10,000 nt of DNA. Origin: an uncultured Microbacterium sp. GTDB lineage: Bacteria; Actinomycetota; Actinomycetes; Actinomycetales; Microbacteriaceae. The stretch is taken from contig NZ_CALBRW010000008.1 in assembly GCF_937927635.1 (NCBI RefSeq), positions 1 through 10,000 of the forward strand, written 5' to 3'. Below the pieces are notes generated by a model, which saw only the letters and a program-made list of their open reading frames with translations, was not told where the DNA came from and did not search any database. This document shows positions 5,834-10,000 of this stretch, one piece after another. Numbering within the stretch: position 1 is the first letter of the stretch; each line of letters opens with the position of its first letter. Made by a program: the position numbers and the translations under genes.

Positions 5834-7282
5834 TCAGTGCGCCAGCAGCAGCTCGATGGGCCCGCGGGCGAAGAAGATCACGAACCCGATCGTGACGATC
5901 CACAGCAGCGGGCTGATCTCGCGGGCCTTGCCGGAGAAGGCACGGGCCACCACCCAGCCGATGAAGCCGGCGCCGATGCCGTTGGCGATCGAGTAGGTCA
6001 TGGGCATCACGGCGACCGTGAGGAAGACGCCGAACAGGGCCGAGAAGTCGGTCAGGTCGATGAACCGGATCTGGCTCATCATCAGCGCACCGACGATCAC
6101 CAGGGCCGCGGCCGCGACCTCGGTCGGGACGATCGACACCAGCGGCGTGAAGAACATCGCGATCAGGAACAGTCCGCCCGTCACCAGGTTCGCGAATCCC
6201 GTGCGCGCGCCCTCGCCGATGCCGGCGCCGGACTCGATGAACACGGTGTTCGACGAACCCGAAGTCGCGCCGCCCACGACGGCGCCGACGCCCTCGATGA
6301 TCAGCGAGGACTTCAGCCGCGGGAAGTTGCCCTTCTCGTCGGCCAGGTCGGCCTCCTTGGCCAGGCCCGTCATGGTGCCCATGGCGTCGAAGAAGTTGGT
6401 GAACACCAGCGTGAACACCAGCATGAGCGCCGCCACCGCGCCCACGCGGCCGAAGGAGCCGAACAGATCGACGTGACCGATCAGCGACAGGTCGGGCAGG
6501 CTCACGAGCTCCTTCGGCAGGGTCGGGATCGACAGACCCCAGCCGCCGGGGTTCTTGTCGCCCTTCGCGCCGACGTGCCAGATGGCCTCGACGATCACGG
6601 CCAGCACGGTGCCGGAGACCAGGCCGATGAGGATGCCGCCCTTCACCTTGCGTGCGACCAGCACGCCGGTCAGCAGCAGCGTGACGACGAAGATCAGGGT
6701 GGGGATCGTGGCGACCGAGCCGCCCACGCCCAGCGCCACCGGCGGGGAGGCCGCCGCGGTCACGAAGCCGGCGTTGACGAAGCCGATGAAGGCGATGAAC
6801 AGGCCGATGCCGACCGTGATGGCGATCTTCAGCTGCAGCGGCACGGCGTCGAAGATCATCCGGCGAAGCCCTGTGGCGCTGAGCACGACGATGATGAGGC
6901 CGTTGATGACCACCAGGCCCATCGCCTCGGGCCAGGTGACCTCGCCGACCACCGAGAACGCCAGGAAGGCGTTGATGCCCAGGCCCGCGGCGAAGCCGAA
7001 CGGCAGCTTGGCGATCAGGCCGAACAGGATGGTCATGATCGCGGCCGTGAGCCCGGTGACCGCGCTCAGCTGCAGGAAGTCGAGCTTGTCGCCGACCACG
7101 TCGGGCGTGGACGACAGGATGATCGGGTTCAGGATGACGATGTACGCCATCGTCACGAACGTGACCACGCCGCCGCGGATCTCCGCACCGAAGGTGGACC
7201 CCCGCTTCGTGATCTCGAAGAATCTGTCGAGCGCGTTCCGTGGCTCGACGTCGGTATCAGGGTGCACAGGGGCAGTTGTCAT
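5834..7282 (-). CDS. purine-base permease, NCS2 family, AzgA type
   Basis: This 482-residue integral membrane protein imports nucleobases, probably guanine, hypoxanthine or adenine, by proton symport. The sequence alternates hydrophobic segments along its length, fitting the 14-helix fold of the NCS2/UapA-UraA class. AzgA marks are RGGVVTFVTMAYIVILNP at 36-53, AAGLGINAFLAFSVV at about 98-112, FTNFFDAMGT in the middle, and SGSSNTVFIESGAGIGEGAR, the counterpart of the family's conserved TSTTTYIESAAG-type loop. The N-terminal ~30 residues are polar and cytoplasmic. The start at 7282 is set by GGAGGT at 7287-7292, 4 bases away; the same frame runs open upstream over the divergent gene but with no family similarity. 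It is convergent to the methyltransferase and divergent from perM. Its position close to purN and purH suits purine salvage. It has only one GGATGC word. The family is sure, the exact base is not. Confidence 0.95.
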   Translation of the reverse strand: MTTAPVHPDTDVEPRNALDRFFEITKRGSTFGAEIRGGVVTFVTMAYIVILNPIILSSTPDVVGDKLDFLQLSAVTGLTAAIMTILFGLIAKLPFGFAAGLGINAFLAFSVVGEVTWPEAMGLVVINGLIIVVLSATGLRRMIFDAVPLQLKIAITVGIGLFIAFIGFVNAGFVTAAASPPVALGVGGSVATIPTLIFVVTLLLTGVLVARKVKGGILIGLVSGTVLAVIVEAIWHVGAKGDKNPGGWGLSIPTLPKELVSLPDLSLIGHVDLFGSFGRVGAVAALMLVFTLVFTNFFDAMGTMTGLAKEADLADEKGNFPRLKSSLIIEGVGAVVGGATSGSSNTVFIESGAGIGEGARTGFANLVTGGLFLIAMFFTPLVSIVPTEVAAAALVIVGALMMSQIRFIDLTDFSALFGVFLTVAVMPMTYSIANGIGAGFIGWVVARAFSGKAREISPLLWIVTIGFVIFFARGPIELLLAH

Positions 7283-7328
7283 CGGGACCTCCGCAGGAGA
7301 ATCTATCGTGTCGCGTGGCCCGGCGGGG

Positions 7329-7334
7329 AGTATC
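7329..7334 (-). promoter_or_regulatory. candidate -10 box of the permease gene
   Basis: On the minus strand GATACT matches 4 of 6 consensus bases and would start transcription near 7322, giving a leader of about 40 bases that contains the GGAGGT ribosome site. TAGATT at 7300-7305 is an alternative, but it would leave the ribosome site at the extreme 5' end. The leader is too short for a purine riboswitch. Confidence 0.35.
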
Positions 7335-7346
7335 GGATGCTCGTCG

Positions 7347-7352
7347 TAGGCT
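7347..7352 (+). promoter_or_regulatory. -10 box of the perM-purN-purH transcript
   Basis: TAGGCT ends 9 bases before the ATG at 7362, so the leader would be 0-3 bases. It is the third TAGGCT box of the window and lies back to back with the permease promoter in a 79-base gap. Confidence 0.45.
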
Positions 7353-7361
7353 CGATGGGTC

Positions 7362-8642
7362 ATGCAACGTGTCACCGTGCTGCTCCTCGCCGCCCTCGAC
7401 GCCGTCATCGCGGCCGCCGTGGGGCTCGTCGCCGTGCTTGCGCCGTTCACGCTGCTGTGGGTGCTCGCGTTCGGCCTGAACGCCGACTGGGGTGCGCTGT
7501 GGCCGGTCAGCGGGACGCTGTGGCAGTTCGGCCACGGTGTGCCGCTGCAGGTGGTCCTGCCGGATGCCGTGCTGTCGGGGCTCGGCATCGCGAAGGAGGC
7601 GGCGACGTTCGCGGTCTCCGTACCGCCGCTGGCGATCCTGCTGTTCACACTGCTGTTCGGCATGCGCTCCGGCCGTCGGGCGGCTGTCGCCGGGGCCTGG
7701 ATCAGCGGCGTGCTCTCCGGAGCCGTCGTGTTCGCGACCATCAGCGTGCTGGTCGGCCTGACCGCGCACTCGAGCGTGCTGCGCGCCCCGCTGTGGGCGG
7801 CCATGCTCATCCCGGCATCCGTGTACATCGCGGGCCTGCTCATCGGCGCGATCAAGCGCGCCTGGTCCGAGGGCGACGGCGGGATCGTCGACCGCGTGCA
7901 CGATGTCGTCGACGGATGGGGCGACTGGTCTCCGGTGCCGGCCGAATCGCTGCGCGGCGCGACCTTCGTCGTCATCGCCCTGCTGGGAGCATCCGCCGTC
8001 GGCTTCGCCGTGATGACGGTGCTGCGCGGGGGAGAGGTCATCGCGCTGTTCGAGGCCGCCCGCGTCGACGTGCTGGGCGCGAGCATGCTCACGCTCGCCC
8101 ACCTGGTCTACCTGCCCACGCTGCTCGTGTGGACGGCCAGCTGGCTCGCGGGCCCCGGGTTCGCGCTGGGTGCCGGCACCTCGGTGTCGCCCGCCGGGAC
8201 CGAGCTGGGCCCGGTCCCCGGCATCCCGGTGCTGGGTCTGGTCCCCGCCAACTCGTCGATGTGGATGCTGGTGGCCGTGCTGGTCCCCATCGCCTGCGGC
8301 GCGCTGGCCGGCTGGATGGTGCGGTCCCGACTGGTGTGGGAGCGCATCGGCACGGGGATCTGGCCGCGTGCGGCGATCGCCACGGGCATCGCCGCCGTCT
8401 CGGCAGGCGTGGCCGCGCTGGCCGCAGCGCTGGCATCCGGCTCCATCGGGCCGGGAAGACTTGCGGATGCCGGGCCCGCGGCGGGCCCCTTCGCGCTGGC
8501 CATCGGCATCGAGGTGCTCATCGGCGCCGGCATCCTGCTGCTGGCACCGCGGCATCCCGACGAGCTCGCCGAGGAGCGGCTGGACCGCTGGCGCGAGCAG
8601 ACGGCGGGCGGCGTAACGGACGTGACCGCCCCGGTAGACTGA
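7362..8642 (+). CDS. perM: PerM/DUF6350-family integral membrane protein
   Basis: This 426-residue protein has many hydrophobic stretches, roughly nine to ten membrane segments. They begin at residues ~4-35 (TVLLLAALDAVIAAAVGLVA) and recur to near residue 405, with hydrophilic loops such as GVHDVVDGWGDWSP-like sequence around 175-190. Features I associate with the actinobacterial DUF6350 family are the W-x-LW-x(2,3)-G tract around LWPVSGTLWQFGHGVPLQ and the small-residue GPVPGIPVLGLVP loop. In M. tuberculosis the family member PerM (Rv0955) lies directly before purN and is reported to support cell division through FtsB and survival in chronic infection. The match here rests on membrane character, length and the same position 4 bases before purN, more than on motifs. 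The short, SD-less leader suggests near-leaderless translation. Codons include eight GCATCC/GGATGC words, mostly Ala-Ser and Asp-Ala. Confidence 0.75.
   Translation: MQRVTVLLLAALDAVIAAAVGLVAVLAPFTLLWVLAFGLNADWGALWPVSGTLWQFGHGVPLQVVLPDAVLSGLGIAKEAATFAVSVPPLAILLFTLLFGMRSGRRAAVAGAWISGVLSGAVVFATISVLVGLTAHSSVLRAPLWAAMLIPASVYIAGLLIGAIKRAWSEGDGGIVDRVHDVVDGWGDWSPVPAESLRGATFVVIALLGASAVGFAVMTVLRGGEVIALFEAARVDVLGASMLTLAHLVYLPTLLVWTASWLAGPGFALGAGTSVSPAGTELGPVPGIPVLGLVPANSSMWMLVAVLVPIACGALAGWMVRSRLVWERIGTGIWPRAAIATGIAAVSAGVAALAAALASGSIGPGRLADAGPAAGPFALAIGIEVLIGAGILLLAPRHPDELAEERLDRWREQTAGGVTDVTAPVD
8635..8640 (+). promoter_or_regulatory. possible internal leaderless promoter for purN
   Basis: TAGACT ends 6 bases before the GTG of purN and covers the last codons of perM, sharing the T of its TGA stop. 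A transcript from here would start at the GTG. The 4-base gap also allows coupled translation from perM, so this box could be a coincidence. No clear -35 box is present. Confidence 0.35.
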
Positions 8643-8646
8643 CCGG

Positions 8647-9222
8647 GTGCTGACGCTCGTCGTTCTCATCTCCGGTACCGGCTCGAATCTCCGAGCCCTG
8701 CTCGAGGCGACGAGCCACCCCGATTTCCCCGCCCGCGTGGTCGCGGTGGGCGCGGACCGCGACGCCGACGGCCTCGCGCACGCGGAGGAGTTCGGCATCC
8801 CGGCATTCACCGTCCCCTACGCGGCGTATGACAGCCGCGAGGAGTGGGGCGCGGCGCTGGCCGAGCAGCTGGACGCCTGGCAGCCCGACCTCATCGTGCT
8901 CAGCGGCCTGATGCGCCTGCTGCCGGCGGACGTGGTGGCCCGCTACGCGCCGAACATCATCAACACCCACCCCGCCTACCTGCCGGAGTTCCCCGGTGCT
9001 CACGGCGTACGCGACGCGCTCGCCGCGGGCGCCTCCCAGACCGGCGCCAGCGTGATCGTCGTCGACGACGGCGTCGACAGCGGCCCGATCCTCGCCCAGG
9101 AGCGCGTCGCTGTGATCGAAGGCGACACCGAGGCGAGCCTGCACGAGCGCATCAAGCCCGTCGAGCGGCGCCTGCTCATCGATGTCGTGCGGCGCATCGC
9201 CACGCGCGACCTCGTTCTCTGA
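8647..9222 (+). CDS. purN: phosphoribosylglycinamide formyltransferase (GAR transformylase)
   Basis: PurN transfers the formyl group of 10-formyl-tetrahydrofolate to GAR, the third step of de novo purine synthesis, in the cytoplasm. The 191-residue length is normal. The phosphate loop ISGTGSNL is at about 8-15, followed by DLIVLSGLMRLLP and the catalytic region NTHPAYLPEFPGAHG. Asn106, His108 and Asp144 (in DDGVDSGPI) fall at exactly the E. coli residue numbers of the catalytic triad. The common NIHPSLLP is NTHPAYLP here, a change that leaves the catalytic residues intact. The GTG at 8647, 4 bases after the perM stop, is the start that puts the first strand at residue 2; there is no ribosome site but a TAGACT box is 6 bases ahead. 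It precedes purH by 36 bases and is likely in one operon with it. Confidence 0.97.
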   Translation: MLTLVVLISGTGSNLRALLEATSHPDFPARVVAVGADRDADGLAHAEEFGIPAFTVPYAAYDSREEWGAALAEQLDAWQPDLIVLSGLMRLLPADVVARYAPNIINTHPAYLPEFPGAHGVRDALAAGASQTGASVIVVDDGVDSGPILAQERVAVIEGDTEASLHERIKPVERRLLIDVVRRIATRDLVL

Positions 9223-9258
9223 CCCACAACACCAACGCACGTCCGAAGGAGCATCATC

Positions 9259-10000
9259 ATGGCCGGCCCCCGCCTCGATCCCTCGCTGTACCGCCACCGC
9301 GACCTGGTGCCGATCCGGCGCGCGCTGGTCTCGGTGAGCGACAAGAGCGGCCTCGTCGAGCTGGCCTCGGCGCTGGTCGCCGCCGGCGTCGAGATCGTCT
9401 CCACCGGCTCGACCGCGCAGACCATCCGCAACGCGGGCCACCCGGTCACCGACGTCGCCGCGGTCACCGGCGTCGAGGAGATGCTGGACGGCCGCGTGAA
9501 GACGCTGCACCCGAAGATCCACGGCGGCCTGCTGGCCGACCTTCGTCTGGAGGACCACGAGCAGCAGCTCAAGGACCTCGGCATCGAGCCGTTCGAGCTC
9601 GTCGTCGCCAACCTGTACCCGTTCGTCGCGACCGTGGAGTCTGGCGCCTCGCCGGATGAGATCGTCGAGCAGATCGACATCGGCGGCCCCTCGATGGTGC
9701 GGGCCGCGGCGAAGAACTACGCCAACGTCGCCATCGTCGTCTCGCCGGAGTCGTACCCGGCGATCATCGCATCGGTGCAGGCAGGCGGCACCGACCTCGC
9801 ACAGCGCCGCGAGCTGGCGACCCGCGCGTTCGCGCACACCGCCACCTACGACACGGCCGTCGCGCAGTGGTTCTCCGAGGGCACCCTCGGCGACGGGGTC
9901 GATCTGCCCTCGCACCTGACGGTGAAGGCCGAGCGACTGAAGACGCTGCGCTACGGCGAGAACTCGCACCAGCGCGCCGCGATCTACACCCGCACCGGCG
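9259..10000 (+). CDS. purH: bifunctional AICAR transformylase / IMP cyclohydrolase, 5' part
   Basis: PurH performs the last two steps to IMP: formylation of AICAR and ring closure. The open frame from the ATG at 9259 has no stop to the window end, giving 247 codons of an expected ~520-540, so the C-terminal half is outside. The IMP cyclohydrolase (MGS-like) domain covers about 15-135 with RRALVSVSDKSGL, IVSTGSTAQTIRNAG and LDGRVKTLHPKIHGGLLA, then LVVANLYPF, IDIGGPSMVRAAAKNY and AFAHTATYDTAVAQWF. LRYGENSHQRAAIY, at about 231-244, begins the AICAR transformylase domain; the usual GENPHQ is GENSHQ. AAGGAG at 9246-9251, 7 bases ahead, fixes the start. The short N-terminal extension before RRALVSV (about 15 residues) is common in actinobacteria. 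It has no GCATCC/GGATGC word, and its codons are highly optimised. It is cotranscribed with purN. Confidence 0.97.
   Translation, partial: MAGPRLDPSLYRHRDLVPIRRALVSVSDKSGLVELASALVAAGVEIVSTGSTAQTIRNAGHPVTDVAAVTGVEEMLDGRVKTLHPKIHGGLLADLRLEDHEQQLKDLGIEPFELVVANLYPFVATVESGASPDEIVEQIDIGGPSMVRAAAKNYANVAIVVSPESYPAIIASVQAGGTDLAQRRELATRAFAHTATYDTAVAQWFSEGTLGDGVDLPSHLTVKAERLKTLRYGENSHQRAAIYTRTG

Noticed and set aside
7283..7361. Purine riboswitch before the permease
   Set aside because: The whole gap is 79 bases, is shared with the divergent perM promoter, and shows no three-way junction or conserved riboswitch core.
7283..8092. N-terminal extension of the permease frame to 8092
   Set aside because: The extra 270 residues are Ser/Thr/Pro-rich, antisense to perM, and have no family similarity. 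GGAGGT just before 7282 marks the real start.
5780..8653. A 957-codon plus-strand open frame across the permease and perM regions
   Set aside because: Its translation is low complexity (Asp/Glu/His/Arg/Gln-rich) and is the antisense or shifted-frame shadow of the permease and perM genes, both of which have clear membrane-protein sequences.
8518..9969. A 483-codon minus-strand open frame opposite purN and purH
   Set aside because: It is the antisense of two confidently identified genes, and its composition (Asp/Val/Arg/Gly-rich, no motifs) is typical of such shadows in high-GC DNA.
9949..9975. GENSHQ instead of GENPHQ in PurH as a broken motif
   Set aside because: Pro to Ser at this place is a mild change, the surrounding residues are intact, and the frame is open; it looks like a lineage variant, not damage.

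Overview
The window is very GC-rich. Its codons strongly prefer G or C at the third position, its -10 elements look actinobacterial (TAGGCT, TAGACT), several genes appear leaderless, and it carries a succinyl-CoA ligase / PerM / PurN-PurH neighbourhood. All of this points to a high-GC actinobacterium, most likely of the family Microbacteriaceae (Microbacterium-like). The genus is an inference from style and not from any search.

Layout from left to right: (i) 58-1506, minus strand, a PYROXD2/phytoene-desaturase-like FAD oxidoreductase. (ii) 1573-2073, plus strand, an unrecognised 166-residue protein with a four-cysteine tail, divergent from the oxidoreductase. (iii) 2095-2754, minus strand, a TetR-type repressor, divergent from the next operon. 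(iv) 2887-4053 and 4095-4997, sucC-sucD, the two subunits of succinyl-CoA ligase, closed by a strong hairpin at 5016-5047. (v) 5097-5153, three perfect tandem copies of a 19-bp unit next to and overlapping the putative promoter of a METTL7-like SAM methyltransferase (5180-5758). (vi) A symmetrical hairpin at 5784-5820 that can end transcription from both sides. (vii) 5834-7282, minus strand, an AzgA-type purine-base permease. (viii) 7362-8642, a PerM/DUF6350 membrane protein, followed 4 bases later by purN (8647-9222) and then purH (from 9259, cut by the window end). Bases 1-57 and the gene-to-gene gaps are short. No gap exceeds about 180 bases, and bases 1-57 show nothing I can name.

How the genes fit together: sucCD serves the TCA cycle. 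purN and purH are two transformylase steps of de novo purine synthesis, and the permease next door would import purine bases for salvage, so the right half has a purine theme. The order sucC-sucD-(variable genes)-perM-purN-purH is also what I recall from Mycobacterium tuberculosis (Rv0951-Rv0957), so this is a conserved chromosomal neighbourhood with a variable middle. Here that middle holds the methyltransferase and the permease.

I see no phage, IS element, CRISPR array, tRNA, rRNA or defence system, and no gene cluster that clearly forms a new system. The most interesting signal is not a gene. It is a short word, GGCATCCG/CGGATGCC, strongly over-represented on both strands, used inside genes as Ala-Ser or Asp-Ala codons, repeated in the 19-bp tandem array, and paired as the core of the convergent terminator.
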